Notes: generated by a model from the sequence alone, not told the origin. Shown: positions 18,123 through 27,744, counted from the first letter of the stretch. The stretch is 64,000 bases of DNA from Bacteroidaceae bacterium HV4-6-C5C (GCA_007896885.1 VOIU01000002.1:227027-291026), one strand, 5' to 3'. A program made the numbers and translations.

Positions 18123-19484
18123 TCATCGCCTTACCCGAAATGAAGAAGCGTATGTGCCTACCAAACAAAGTATGGCACATACTCCAAAAGTGATATTCAT
18201 GCTTTTCATAAACTGTGGATAGACTTCTGGCTTAATGGCCTTATCGCCCAACTGTAAAGCAATAGCCATCATTGCAATGCCCATACTGAAAGCTTGTCCG
18301 GTAAGACGCATTGTTCCTGTCGTGGCCGATGCTTGTCCATAAAACTTTTTATCCACCGAACTCATAATCACGTTAGTATTGGGTGATGAGAATAAGCCAA
18401 ATCCCAGACCCAAAAGCATCAGTAATGCAATAATGACTAACATGGGAGTTGTAGTCGTAATAAAAAATAGGCCGCTTAACCCGAACACAATAATTCCCAT
18501 ACCCATAGTTGCAAGCATAGATGCTGAAACCCTGTCGGAAAGTCTTCCGGCATACAATGACACCGCCGATTGTATAATGGCTTGTGCAATCAAGATAAAC
18601 CCGGCACTTTGAGCATCATATCCTCTGACATATTGCAAGTATAAGCTCATCATAAACGCCACCGCAGATGTTGCAGCATAGTTTATCAAAGCCGAAAACG
18701 ATGAAAGTCCAAAGACTCTATTCCCTGAAAAGATTGCTACATTGAATACCGGATAAGCACATCGGCGCTCATGAAGAACAAAAAACACAAAGGATAATAG
18801 CCCGATAAGAATCATCAGCATGGCTGTCCAGTCAGGTAATTTGGAAAAACCGAATATCAGACAAAAAAGTCCTAGAGCATAAACGAATGATCCTGTGAAA
18901 TCAAACTTTTCACCTTTCGACTCAACCCATTCACCTCTAAGAAAATAGAAAGCAAAAGCCACAACCATCAGCCCTAAAAATGCACAAACAAAAAATAAAC
19001 TTCTCCATCCCCAGTAGTGGGTCAGCAGACCACCGAAGAAAGGCCCCGAAGCCAAAGCAAAATAAACCACGGAAGTGTTTATGCCAAGTGCCTTTCCTCT
19101 CTCATTTTTAGGGAAGATAGACATCAGTATGGCCATACTGGTACCAAACTGCATAGCACTACCGAGCCCGGCAACAAGTCGTAATGTAATCAACTGTGTT
19201 CCAGTGGAAGCAAGTCCGCAAGCCAACGAAGAAATTACAAATAGAGAAACGCCTGAAATATATATTTTCTTCCGCCCATACATATCCGCTAAACGGGCAA
19301 AAGGTACCTGGAAGACCGCAGTCGAAATGAGATATATCGTTGATATCCAACTCAAAGAAACCGCATTCATCTTAAACTCCCCACTGATCTGAGGTAAAGC
19401 CAAGTTGAGAGCAGATCCCATAAAAGGAACCAGGAAAGAAGAAAGGCATAATACAAATAATGCCAGATTTTTATTCTGCTGCAT
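18123..19484 (-). CDS. MFS transporter, DHA2 (EmrB/QacA-like) drug exporter
   Basis: A 453-residue polytopic membrane protein with about 14 hydrophobic segments. The N-terminal motif SALNLALPQISGEF, WISTIYLISTAVFQVPFARLADMYGRKK (motif A) and LGINTSVVYFALASGPFFGGLL (motif C-like) place it in the DHA2 family. Such pumps export drugs, dyes or bile-type compounds by proton antiport. No outer-membrane or adaptor partner is adjacent. The substrate cannot be predicted. Confidence 0.88.
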   Translation of the reverse strand: MQQNKNLALFVLCLSSFLVPFMGSALNLALPQISGEFKMNAVSLSWISTIYLISTAVFQVPFARLADMYGRKKIYISGVSLFVISSLACGLASTGTQLITLRLVAGLGSAMQFGTSMAILMSIFPKNERGKALGINTSVVYFALASGPFFGGLLTHYWGWRSLFFVCAFLGLMVVAFAFYFLRGEWVESKGEKFDFTGSFVYALGLFCLIFGFSKLPDWTAMLMILIGLLSFVFFVLHERRCAYPVFNVAIFSGNRVFGLSSFSALINYAATSAVAFMMSLYLQYVRGYDAQSAGFILIAQAIIQSAVSLYAGRLSDRVSASMLATMGMGIIVFGLSGLFFITTTTPMLVIIALLMLLGLGFGLFSSPNTNVIMSSVDKKFYGQASATTGTMRLTGQAFSMGIAMMAIALQLGDKAIKPEVYPQFMKSMNITFGVCAILCLVGTYASSFRVRR

Positions 19485-19571
19485 AATTGCACATAATCAT
19501 TAATGTCTTATCGGCTATAATAGTTAATAAAACAAGATGTTAATATATTATATTGGAAAGTGCAAAGGAAC

Positions 19572-19597
19572 AAAAAAACTCTGAAATAGATTCAGAG
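19572..19597 (-). terminator. Rho-independent terminator of the esterase gene
   Basis: On the minus strand, CTCTGAA (19591-19597) and TTCAGAG (19579-19585) form a 7-bp stem with a 5-nt loop, followed by a run of seven T. It lies about 90 bp after the esterase stop. Confidence 0.75.
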
Positions 19598-19688
19598 CTT
19601 TAGCTTATTCATGTACATTGAGATGTATTCATCACCCTGTCCTGTATCAATCTTTGTGCAACTTCACATCACACAAAGCCACACTTAT

Positions 19689-20390
19689 TTAAGATTTACG
19701 ATGTTTCAACATCCATTCGTAGATGTCAGGCTGATGAAAAAGCTTTTCCACGCTTCCATGGGTCCCCCCTTTAATCACATTCAAGCTTACTTCTGCATCT
19801 GGATTGACTTTCTTTATGGCATTCATTATCTTTTTCGATTCAGAAATCGGTACAATACGATCCCTAGTACCATGATGCAGCCAAATAGGTACTTTAGCTA
19901 GATTCTCAGCATCAGCCAAAATTCCTCCGCCACATATTGCTACCGCAGCAGCAATACGATTAGGATATTTACCGACCACTTCCATCGTCCCATATCCGCC
20001 AAGGCTCATTCCACATACATATATGCGTGTAGAATCAGCTGTCGGATTATTTTTCAGCACATAATCCACAACTTCCATAACCTTATCGGCATTCCATTTC
20101 CCTTGAGTTTGTGGTGCGATTACAATGCCGGGAACCTCAGTACCTTTATTCATTGCATAAATAAGACCATACCGTTTTACCCGATCTAAATTGTGCCCGC
20201 ACAAGCTACGACCATGAAGAAAAACAAACACCGGTTGTTTTTCGGTGGACGCACCCTCAGGGGTATGTAGCAAGAAAGAATATGATGTTTTTCCTTCTAC
20301 AGCTTCCGTGGTATTTTGAACTGTATTTTTGGCAAATAATGATAATGGTGATAAAAAAGCAATAAGTAAATAGGTATAAAAGGTTCGCAT
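19689..20390 (-). CDS. Secreted alpha/beta-hydrolase (esterase/phospholipase-like)
   Basis: 233 residues with a signal peptide ending LSLFAK. It contains FVFLHGRSLCG (oxyanion region), the nucleophile elbow CGMSLGGYGT (GxSxG), an Asp in HGTRDRIVPISE and a His in KGGTHGSVEK, which complete a catalytic triad. Relatives are periplasmic dienelactone-hydrolase or phospholipase/carboxylesterase-like enzymes, often acting on acetyl or feruloyl esters of glycans. No carbohydrate-active genes adjoin it, so the substrate is open. Confidence 0.85.
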   Translation of the reverse strand: MRTFYTYLLIAFLSPLSLFAKNTVQNTTEAVEGKTSYSFLLHTPEGASTEKQPVFVFLHGRSLCGHNLDRVKRYGLIYAMNKGTEVPGIVIAPQTQGKWNADKVMEVVDYVLKNNPTADSTRIYVCGMSLGGYGTMEVVGKYPNRIAAAVAICGGGILADAENLAKVPIWLHHGTRDRIVPISESKKIMNAIKKVNPDAEVSLNVIKGGTHGSVEKLFHQPDIYEWMLKHRKS

Positions 20391-20926
20391 AAATAATTAA
20401 TTGTTATTGGGATTTTCGGAATAACGATGCTTGAAATTAGTGATTATTTTCTAAAAACCAAGAAAGTAGCCGTCAGCATTTGTTTTTTTTTAGTTTTTTT
20501 GTTGAATTGAAATTTCCGTTATACATAACATATATTGTTATACTCCATTAGGTTACTTGTTTTAGAGCATTACATTACTTGTTATGTGTGGTATGATCTA
20601 TTGTTATTCTTCATGCTAAATACTCGAATGGGCAAGAGTCCATAGTATGAAATACAACCGTCCGACATTTATATCGTATAATATGGAATAGGCATTTTCC
20701 CTTTTAGCATTTATTAACTCTGCCTTTTAAAATATTTCTTCCACATCTTTGTCTTCATTAATAGAGAGCAATTACTCCGAATATTAAAATTAAAAACAAA
20801 TAAGCGATTATGAAAACAGTAAAATGGGAAAAAGAACATTCTTAGAAAATATAAACTAGGAAAGTATCACATGATTTTTTCTGTAAATTTACAGAGTATC
20901 AATAACTAATTATAAAATAGAAGAAA
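20391..20926. other. 536-bp AT-rich intergenic region between the esterase and membrane-protein genes
   Basis: No long reading frame exists here. It holds an 11-codon frame at 20810-20845 (MKTVKWEKEHS) preceded by a promoter-like CATCTTTG, possibly the remains of a gene start, and the palindrome at 20881-20894. The rest shows nothing recognisable. Confidence 0.5.
20881..20894. promoter_or_regulatory. Perfect palindrome CTGTAAATTTACAG upstream of the membrane protein/sigma operon
   Basis: A 14-bp perfect palindrome begins 46 bp before the start codon at 20927. A near-copy, differing by one central base, lies 53 bp before the efflux operon start codon (21970-21984). Matching sequence, symmetry and placement suggest a shared operator or promoter element. 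Confidence 0.55.
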
Positions 20927-21331
20927 ATGAAAGCAAAAAGATTTAGCATAATACACGTCTTGAAAATGTTACTTATGGGCATTGTTATAATCACATTATT
21001 TAGTGTTGTGGTAATGTTACTTTGGAACTGGCTGATGCCTGCTCTTTTCGGACTAAAAGTCATTACAATATTGGAAGCAGCAGGATTATTTGCGCTTGCC
21101 CGCATACTGTTTAGCCCATTTTGGGGTGGAAGGCCAAATCATAGACAAATGCATCATCACGAAAGAAACCAGATTATGGAGAAATGGAGAAAAATGTCCC
21201 AAAGTGAAAGAAATAAAATCATAAAAGAAAGAAGGGAAATGTTCGGAAATGGACCTTTTGACAGGGATTTCTTTGAGAGTAGATGCAACGAAACCGAACA
21301 GAATGAAAAATCAGATGACAAAAGAGACTGA
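20927..21331 (+). CDS. Small membrane protein encoded with an ECF sigma factor
   Basis: 134 residues. Two hydrophobic segments (about 12-35 and 42-65) are followed by a cytosolic-type, strongly charged tail containing HRQMHHHERNQ and SERNKIIKERRE. Its 3' end overlaps the sigma-factor start by 29 bp, so the two are translationally linked. Proteins of this kind often precede sigma-70-like genes in Bacteroidetes, but no function is established to my knowledge. A membrane-bound regulator of the sigma factor is a reasonable guess and no more. Confidence 0.75.
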   Translation: MKAKRFSIIHVLKMLLMGIVIITLFSVVVMLLWNWLMPALFGLKVITILEAAGLFALARILFSPFWGGRPNHRQMHHHERNQIMEKWRKMSQSERNKIIKERREMFGNGPFDRDFFESRCNETEQNEKSDDKRD

Positions 21332-21893
21332 TCAAGAACAATATCACGTAGGTAAACTCTATGAAGAATATCAACCTCGCTTAAAAAATTATATCAATAA
21401 GCATGTTGATAATGAATCTGACACGGAGGATATCTTACAAGATATATTCTACCAACTGATCAAGACGGTTGAGAATACACTCAATCCTATTGAGCATGTT
21501 TCCGCTTGGCTTTACAAGGTGGCCCGAAATGCCATTATTAATAAGAGAAATAAAAAGAAGGAGGAAGAATTGGTGGTGTATCAAGAAAACAAAAGTGCCG
21601 ACAGTATATTAAGTGATTTTTCCGAAGTGCTTTTCAATAATGATACCTCTCCTTCACCCGAAATGGAATATCTACGCTCATTGGTATGGACCGAACTAGA
21701 AAATGCATTATCCGAACTACCTGTAGAACAGCAAGAGGTATTCAGGAAAACAGAACTGGACGGTATCTCAATAAAAGATATATCACAAAATACCGGAGTG
21801 CCTGTAAATACATTACTTTCAAGGAAACATTATGCTGTCTTACATCTCCGCAAAAAGTTATCTGATTTATATGAAGCTATAATTCATTCATAA
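21303..21893 (+). CDS. ECF-type RNA polymerase sigma factor
   Basis: The start is taken at the ATG 21303 (196 residues); ATG 21315 is an alternative, and the upstream extension to 21249 is unlike the family. Region 2 is seen in YQPRLKNYINKHV, SDTEDILQDIFYQLI and VSAWLYKVARNAIINKRNK. Region 4 is seen in ALSELPVEQQEVFRKTELDGISIKDISQNTGVPVNTLLSRKHYAVLHLRKKL. It directs RNA polymerase to a small regulon. No anti-sigma (FecR) gene is adjacent; the overlapping membrane protein may play that role. The following TolC-RND operon is a likely target. Confidence 0.92.
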   Translation: MKNQMTKETDQEQYHVGKLYEEYQPRLKNYINKHVDNESDTEDILQDIFYQLIKTVENTLNPIEHVSAWLYKVARNAIINKRNKKKEEELVVYQENKSADSILSDFSEVLFNNDTSPSPEMEYLRSLVWTELENALSELPVEQQEVFRKTELDGISIKDISQNTGVPVNTLLSRKHYAVLHLRKKLSDLYEAIIHS

Positions 21894-21921
21894 AAACCAA
21901 ACTAGAAAAGTATATCTCCAC

Positions 21922-21995
21922 AGCCTATCCTGTAACCCAATAAGATTTTTAATGGTCACGTGTTTAAATCCTGTAATTTACAGGATAGGCTTTTT
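21922..21995 (+). terminator. Long-loop inverted repeat with T-run between the sigma and tolC genes
   Basis: AGCCTATCCTGTAA (21922-21935) and its exact complement TTACAGGATAGGCT (21978-21991) form a 14-bp stem with a 42-nt loop, followed by TTTTT. It looks like a terminator or attenuator after the sigma gene. Its 3' arm is shared with the palindrome at 21970-21984, so two exclusive structures are possible. Confidence 0.55.
21970..21984. promoter_or_regulatory. Palindrome CCTGTAATTTACAGG upstream of the efflux operon
   Basis: A 15-bp palindrome starts 53 bp before the tolC-like start codon. It shares CTGTAA/TTTACAG with the palindrome at 20881-20894 ahead of the membrane protein/sigma genes. 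Confidence 0.55.
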
Positions 21996-22022
21996 ACATG
22001 TCATTTTATATCAATACTAAAA

Positions 22023-23354
22023 ATGAAAAAACTATATATATTACTAATATTCAATTTATTAGCAGGGGCTTCCTCTAGTATTTTCGCACAAGAGACAGCA
22101 CCATTAGAGCTGTCCTTAAACCGTGCATGCACACTTGCCATCGACAGTAATATTCAAGTAGTCAATGCACGCATTGAAATCGAAAAATCTCATTTCCACG
22201 AAATGGAATCGAAGAGTAAGCTCTATCCTACCCTTGACGGATATAGTAACTTCAATTATTACTATGCCATACCGAAGATGATGATGCCTGGCGAGATGTT
22301 TGGCGAGTCGGGAGAAATAGCAATGGAGATAGGTACTAAGTTTGACTGGAGCAGTGGCTTCAAAGCTTCATTGTCTTTATTCAATCTCAGTAATTACACG
22401 GCTATACAATTGGCTAAAAGCCTGAAAAACATGAATGGCTTATCTTTAGAACAAAAGAAAGAAGAGATTCTATATCAGGTTCATCAAGTATATTATTTAT
22501 GCCAATCCACCGATGCTCAAATCGTTTTCCTAAACAAGAACATGGAAAATACAGACAAGTTGCTATACATTTTGGACAATCAGATGAAACAAGGCGCAAT
22601 AAGGAAGATAGACTATTCAAAACTGACTGTTACAAAAAACAACCTCCAAACACAAATAGACAATCTGGCAAAGCTAAAGTTGCAACAAACGAACTTATTG
22701 AAATTCATTGTCGGGTTGGATAAAAATGCACAAGTAGAGCTTACCGACTCACTTAGTGAACAGAACATAATGATTTACGCCTCACCGGACTTAACCAGGC
22801 GCAATGATATAAAGTTATTAGAAAACCAAATTGAAGTGGCACAATTAAATAAAAAGTCGATAAGTCAATCTTATCTCCCTACATTATCGGCGACTGGTGA
22901 ATTGTACTATCAAGGGCAACAGAATAAGTTCAATTTCTTCGATAGTAAAGACAAATTTTTCAAAGTCGGTTTTATAGGGCTAAGTCTCAACATCCCAATC
23001 TTCGACGGATTTGAAAAACGCTATAAAATAAAGCAATACAAGTCGGAAATAGCTCAACTTCAGAACACCAAAGAATACACGTTCAACAGCTTACAGAAAG
23101 ATTTCTCTAATGCTGTTGCGGAATATAATAATAGCTTGAAAACTATTAAAAGACAAGTCGGAAACATTAAAGTCGCAGAAGAGAACTATACCGTTTGCTT
23201 TCAACAATACAAGCAGCAAACTCTACTCTTATCGGAGCTTATTTTAGCAGAAAACTCACTGACCGATGCCCGTCTAACTTATGTTGATGCTTTGCTGCAA
23301 TTAAAGAATGCAGAACTGGAACTCAAAAAATTAAATGGAGACCTCACTAAATAA
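22023..23354 (+). CDS. TolC-family outer membrane efflux protein
   Basis: The start is set at the ATG 22023 (443 residues), where a good signal peptide begins (MKKLYILLIF ... SIFAQ); the frame extends further upstream without any such signal. The two long helical repeats typical of TolC are visible, with LSLNRACTLAIDSN near the N-terminus, SLFNLSNYTAIQLAKS, and the second repeat SLNIPIFDGFEKRYKIKQYK. It forms the trimeric outer-membrane exit duct of the RND pump encoded by the next two genes (22- and 13-bp gaps). Confidence 0.93.
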   Translation: MKKLYILLIFNLLAGASSSIFAQETAPLELSLNRACTLAIDSNIQVVNARIEIEKSHFHEMESKSKLYPTLDGYSNFNYYYAIPKMMMPGEMFGESGEIAMEIGTKFDWSSGFKASLSLFNLSNYTAIQLAKSLKNMNGLSLEQKKEEILYQVHQVYYLCQSTDAQIVFLNKNMENTDKLLYILDNQMKQGAIRKIDYSKLTVTKNNLQTQIDNLAKLKLQQTNLLKFIVGLDKNAQVELTDSLSEQNIMIYASPDLTRRNDIKLLENQIEVAQLNKKSISQSYLPTLSATGELYYQGQQNKFNFFDSKDKFFKVGFIGLSLNIPIFDGFEKRYKIKQYKSEIAQLQNTKEYTFNSLQKDFSNAVAEYNNSLKTIKRQVGNIKVAEENYTVCFQQYKQQTLLLSELILAENSLTDARLTYVDALLQLKNAELELKKLNGDLTK

Positions 23355-23375
23355 CACGAGTAAATATATACTGAA

Positions 23376-24440
23376 ATGAAAATCAAAACGAACATTAAAA
23401 CAATAATCATTATCGCCGTTGCTTTGACAGCTGTTACTTTGCGACTCATATCCAATAAAAACAGTTTCGAGCATGAACAGAAATTGGTTTCGGAATCCGC
23501 AGGTGCCATACCTGTGATAACCCAACGTGTGGGATACAAGATCGTCAACGAAAATTTTGTTGCCGACGGTAGCTTTTCGGCGGAAAAAGAAGTTTCCATT
23601 TCTTCGGAAGTAACAGGTAAGGTCATTGCTGTAAAAGCAGAGACCGGAAACAAGGTACGTAGTGGGCAAGTACTTGCTATATTAGATCATCCGGTGTTGT
23701 CCACACAACTTCAACAAGCCAAAACTACTTTACAGAAACGAATGAAAGATCTTATCCGTAACGAGGCGTTAGTAAAGACAGATGGTGCCACCGAACAGCA
23801 AGTGGAAGAATCGGAGTTGGCTGTAACCGATGCAAGAACAGCATTGGAAAACATCCAGAATGAGTATAACAACGCATATATCAAAGCTCCTTTTGATGGA
23901 ACAATCACCAAACGATATATAGAGAAAGGCTCTTATCTCAGTCCGGGGAGCCAGCTCTTCGATCTAAACGAAATAAGTCGCCTCAAACTTGTAGTGAAAG
24001 TAACCGGTGATCGCATACCCAGCATACAAAAAGGACAATCTGTATCTGTGACCGTTGACAATCTTCGAGACAAAATGGTTAATGGAACCGTCAGTGCAAT
24101 AAACGATAAAGCGGGGCTATCAAAGTTATACGACATAGAGATAACCGTTGAAAGTACATTGAACGGGCAACTCAAACCGGGTATGTTCGGCAAAGTCACT
24201 TTTGGAGGCAAGGAACAGAGCAAATCACTTATTATTCCACGTACGGCCATTCCCGGTAGCATAAAAGACGCTGAAGTTTATATCATTCAGGGAGGCTCTG
24301 CCATACTCCGGAAAATAGAAGTAGTGCCTTTCGACGAAAAAGAAATTATCGTAACCAAGGGCTTAAAAGCCGGTGATGTTATCGCTATTTCCGGACAGAT
24401 AAACCTTACAAATGGCGCAAAAGTAAAATCAATCAAATAA
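23376..24440 (+). CDS. RND efflux periplasmic adaptor (membrane fusion protein)
   Basis: 354 residues with an N-terminal membrane anchor (about 8-25) and no lipobox. The biotinyl-lipoyl halves VSSEVTGKVIAVKAETGNKVRSGQVLA and IKAPFDGTITKRYIEKGSYLSPG flank a helical hairpin. Beta-barrel and membrane-proximal domains follow, with KPGMFGKVTF and IIPRTAI. It bridges the inner-membrane RND pump and the TolC-like duct. Confidence 0.95.
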   Translation: MKIKTNIKTIIIIAVALTAVTLRLISNKNSFEHEQKLVSESAGAIPVITQRVGYKIVNENFVADGSFSAEKEVSISSEVTGKVIAVKAETGNKVRSGQVLAILDHPVLSTQLQQAKTTLQKRMKDLIRNEALVKTDGATEQQVEESELAVTDARTALENIQNEYNNAYIKAPFDGTITKRYIEKGSYLSPGSQLFDLNEISRLKLVVKVTGDRIPSIQKGQSVSVTVDNLRDKMVNGTVSAINDKAGLSKLYDIEITVESTLNGQLKPGMFGKVTFGGKEQSKSLIIPRTAIPGSIKDAEVYIIQGGSAILRKIEVVPFDEKEIIVTKGLKAGDVIAISGQINLTNGAKVKSIK

Positions 24441-24452
24441 TTCACGGGATAT

Positions 24453-27400
24453 ATGAATATAACAAAACTATCGGTAAATCGCCCGACACTCGTTGTAGTG
24501 ATATTTACCGTTCTACTATTCTTAGGTTTTGCAGGATATAAGAGCTTGAAATATGAGCTCATGCCTCCCATGACGGCTCCGGCATTTATGGTTACCGTAG
24601 AATATCCGGGAGCCTCTCCTTCGGAAGTGGAGAATGACGTCACAAAAAAGATGGAAGACATACTTTCTTCTGTCGAGAACATTGATCATATCCAGTCCAC
24701 TTCATACGAAGGAATGGCGTCCATTGGAATTGAAATGAAGATGTCGGCAAATATCGATAATGCCGTTCAAGATGCCCAGCGTCGCATTAATGCTGCTCGC
24801 AGCACATTACCCAAAGGAGTACTCGACCCTGTTGTTTCGAAAATCGCCCTAAGCGATTTTCCAATAATGAAAATAGGTGCTACATCCAATATGCCGTCTG
24901 GAGAATTCTATGACTTATTAAAGCATACTATTCAGCCTGAATTATCTAGAATAAAAGGAGTAGCCGATGTATCATTGATTGGTGGAAATGAACGGGAAAT
25001 AAGAGTCAGTATGGACCCTGATAAGCTAAAGACTTACAATCTGTCGTCCGAACAAGTACTTCAAGCCATACAGATGTCCAATACAGATTTTCCCGCAGGA
25101 AAAGTAAAGAACGAAAGTTCTCAAATGAACATACGCCTTTCCGGTAAATTTAAAACCCCCGAAGACATCCGCAACGTGGTAATCAGTTCCATTGGAAAAG
25201 ATGAAAAAATAGTATTGAAAGATGTTGCGGAAGTTCTGGATATTGAAAAAGAAAGTACCGTACTCAACCGGATCAACGGAAGCAACTCCATTGGTATTAA
25301 TATTCGCAAGCAAACAGATGCCAATGCAGTGGAAGTATGCCACACCGTTAACCAGAAAATAGCGGAAATGGAAAAAGAGTACCAGACGCATAAGCTCAAA
25401 TTCAATATTGCCTACGATTCTTCCGACTTTACAGAGAAAGCGGCCGATTCCGTCATGCACGATCTTGAATTTGCGATACTACTTGTGGCTTTAGTCATGC
25501 TCGTCTTCCTCCATGGGCTTCGTAATGCCTTTATTGTGATGGTTTCTATTCCGTTATCTATTATATCCTCATTCATTGGCATGTATCTCCTAGGATACAG
25601 CCTCAACATTATGACACTTTTGGCCATGTCGCTAGTAATAGGTATCCTGGTGGATGATGCTATTGTTGTGCTCGAAAATATTTATCGCCACATGGAGATG
25701 GGCAAGAACCGGATGCAGGCCACACTGGACGGACGTTCTGAAATAGGTTTCACGGCAATAGCAATTACACTAGTCGATGTAGTGGTATTCCTCCCCATCG
25801 GTCTGTCAACCGGGTTCATTTCTCCTTTTATTGGGCCATTTGCTTTAGTAGTGGTAATCACCACCCTATTAAGTTTATTCGTTGCATTTACGGCAATACC
25901 TTTATTGGCATCACGTTTTGCAAAGCTGGAAAAACTGAATAAGAAAAAGCCTATCGGTCGTTTCTTTTTATGGGTAGAACATGAAATCAATAAATTTTCC
26001 GAATTTATTCAAAGGGTTTTGGCAAAAGCCATAGAACACAAGATCATTACCTTTGCTACAGCGACCGTACTCTTTATTGTTTCAGTCATGCTCATACCGG
26101 GAGGCTTTGTCGGTACGGAAGCTTTTGGTTTGGGTGATGCAGGCGAATGCATTATCCAAATAGAAATGCCCAAAGATGCCACTTTGAAAGAAACCAACTT
26201 AAAAACCATAGAAATAGAGCATATTCTAAAATCGAAGCCTGAAATAAAATCCGTCTTTACCACTATAGGTGAAATGACAGAAGGCATGGGTATGGGAGTC
26301 GGTAGTGCTAATAAAGCTGAAATAGATGTCAAGCTGATAGATAAAAAAGACAGGAACGTATCGGCGAATGTTTACGCCAGTCAACTGAAAAATGAGCTGA
26401 AAGGAAGAATTACAGGAGCTAAAATAACAGCCGCTGTTATGAATCCACTATTCGGAAGCACAGATGACAGCCCGATACAAATCATTGTAAAATCGAGTGA
26501 TGCCGATTCATTGGCTAAATATGCCGAAGTCGTACAACACATTGTACAAAGAACCGCAGGTACCACAGATGTGAAATCATCCCTTGACAATGTAAACAAT
26601 GAAATATCCGTGGAGCTTGATAAAAAGAAAATGACGGAACTGGGGCTAAATCTACCCACTGTAGGTTCCGTATTGTCCACTGCATTTAGTGGAAATACCG
26701 ACACAAAATTTATGGATGGCTCTTATGAATACGATATAGATATAGTATATGATGAATTTAACCGTCGTAATATTGATGATGTAGCGAATCTGACTTTTAT
26801 CAATTCGGCAAATGAACAGATTAAATTATCGCAGTTTGCGACTATCGGCTTCAAAAACGGATACTCAGCGCTGGAGCGTTATGATAAAAACTCTTCGATC
26901 AGTATCAAATCACAAGTATTAGGTAGGTCATCGGGGGATGTAGGCGACGAAATCAGAGAGAAAATAACATCTACGGTAATGCCTCCTAATGTGTCCGTAC
27001 ATTATGCCGGTGATATGGAGATGCAAGGTGATGCTTTCGGTACATTGGGCTTTGCTTTACTCACAGCCATCTTCTTAGTATACCTTATCATGGTCGCCCT
27101 ATATGAATCGTATATGTATCCTTTTGTTGTGCTGTTTACTATTCCTCTCGCAGTCATAGGAGCTATACTGGGGCTAGCTTTAGCCAAGCAAACGCTGAAT
27201 ATATTCAGTATGGTAGGCATTATTATGCTTGTCGGGCTGGTAGCAAAAAATGCAATCTTGGTAGTCGACTTTACCAATCAACTGAAAAAGCAGGGAAAGA
27301 AAACAAAAGAAGCATTACTGGAAGCTACAAAAATTCGCTTGCGTCCGGTTTTAATGACCACCATAGCGATGATTATCGGGTTACTCCCCATTGCTTTAGC

Positions 27401-27605
27401 AAGTGGTGCAGCTTCAGAATGGAAAAATGGAATTGCCTGGGTATTAATTGGTGGATTGACCAGTTCAATGTTCCTGACACTAATCATGGTACCAGTAGTA
27501 TTCTTAACTATGGAAAACCTGAAAGGTCGCTTTTCGCATCTTATCGACAAGTTAGCCGGGCGGAAGAATAACCCAAAGAGTAAAGCACCTCTTGAAACGG
27601 TTTAA
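24453..27605 (+). CDS. RND-family efflux pump permease (AcrB/HAE-1-like)
   Basis: 1050 residues with twelve transmembrane helices in the usual 1+5/1+5 pattern and two large periplasmic loops. Motifs include ALVMLVFLHGLRNAFIVMVSIPLSII and the proton-relay acidic pair in VIGILVDDAIVVLENIYRHME. Others are GLVAKNAILVVDFTNQLKKQGK and IRLRPVLMTTIAMIIGLLP. It is a proton-driven exporter of drugs or hydrophobic compounds. The first 30 residues (MNITKLSVNRPTLVVVIF) are typical. The operon lacks a TetR regulator and is instead preceded by the ECF sigma gene, suggesting sigma-driven expression. Confidence 0.96.
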   Translation: MNITKLSVNRPTLVVVIFTVLLFLGFAGYKSLKYELMPPMTAPAFMVTVEYPGASPSEVENDVTKKMEDILSSVENIDHIQSTSYEGMASIGIEMKMSANIDNAVQDAQRRINAARSTLPKGVLDPVVSKIALSDFPIMKIGATSNMPSGEFYDLLKHTIQPELSRIKGVADVSLIGGNEREIRVSMDPDKLKTYNLSSEQVLQAIQMSNTDFPAGKVKNESSQMNIRLSGKFKTPEDIRNVVISSIGKDEKIVLKDVAEVLDIEKESTVLNRINGSNSIGINIRKQTDANAVEVCHTVNQKIAEMEKEYQTHKLKFNIAYDSSDFTEKAADSVMHDLEFAILLVALVMLVFLHGLRNAFIVMVSIPLSIISSFIGMYLLGYSLNIMTLLAMSLVIGILVDDAIVVLENIYRHMEMGKNRMQATLDGRSEIGFTAIAITLVDVVVFLPIGLSTGFISPFIGPFALVVVITTLLSLFVAFTAIPLLASRFAKLEKLNKKKPIGRFFLWVEHEINKFSEFIQRVLAKAIEHKIITFATATVLFIVSVMLIPGGFVGTEAFGLGDAGECIIQIEMPKDATLKETNLKTIEIEHILKSKPEIKSVFTTIGEMTEGMGMGVGSANKAEIDVKLIDKKDRNVSANVYASQLKNELKGRITGAKITAAVMNPLFGSTDDSPIQIIVKSSDADSLAKYAEVVQHIVQRTAGTTDVKSSLDNVNNEISVELDKKKMTELGLNLPTVGSVLSTAFSGNTDTKFMDGSYEYDIDIVYDEFNRRNIDDVANLTFINSANEQIKLSQFATIGFKNGYSALERYDKNSSISIKSQVLGRSSGDVGDEIREKITSTVMPPNVSVHYAGDMEMQGDAFGTLGFALLTAIFLVYLIMVALYESYMYPFVVLFTIPLAVIGAILGLALAKQTLNIFSMVGIIMLVGLVAKNAILVVDFTNQLKKQGKKTKEALLEATKIRLRPVLMTTIAMIIGLLPIALASGAASEWKNGIAWVLIGGLTSSMFLTLIMVPVVFLTMENLKGRFSHLIDKLAGRKNNPKSKAPLETV

Positions 27606-27715
27606 TTGACAAGTAAAAAAGCGGACTTCACAAAAGCTCTATACGATTAAAAGCACAGTCCTTGAGCATTTTGAAGAAAATATTTTTTCAAAATACAGAA
27701 TTCTTTTTAAAAGAT

Positions 27716-27723
27716 TATCTTTG
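27716..27723 (+). promoter_or_regulatory. -7 promoter box before the flavoprotein gene
   Basis: TATCTTTG, 21 bp upstream of the start codon, matches the Bacteroides -7 box; no clear -33 is seen. Confidence 0.45.
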
Positions 27724-27744
27724 ATGTACTAAATAGTTTTGTTC

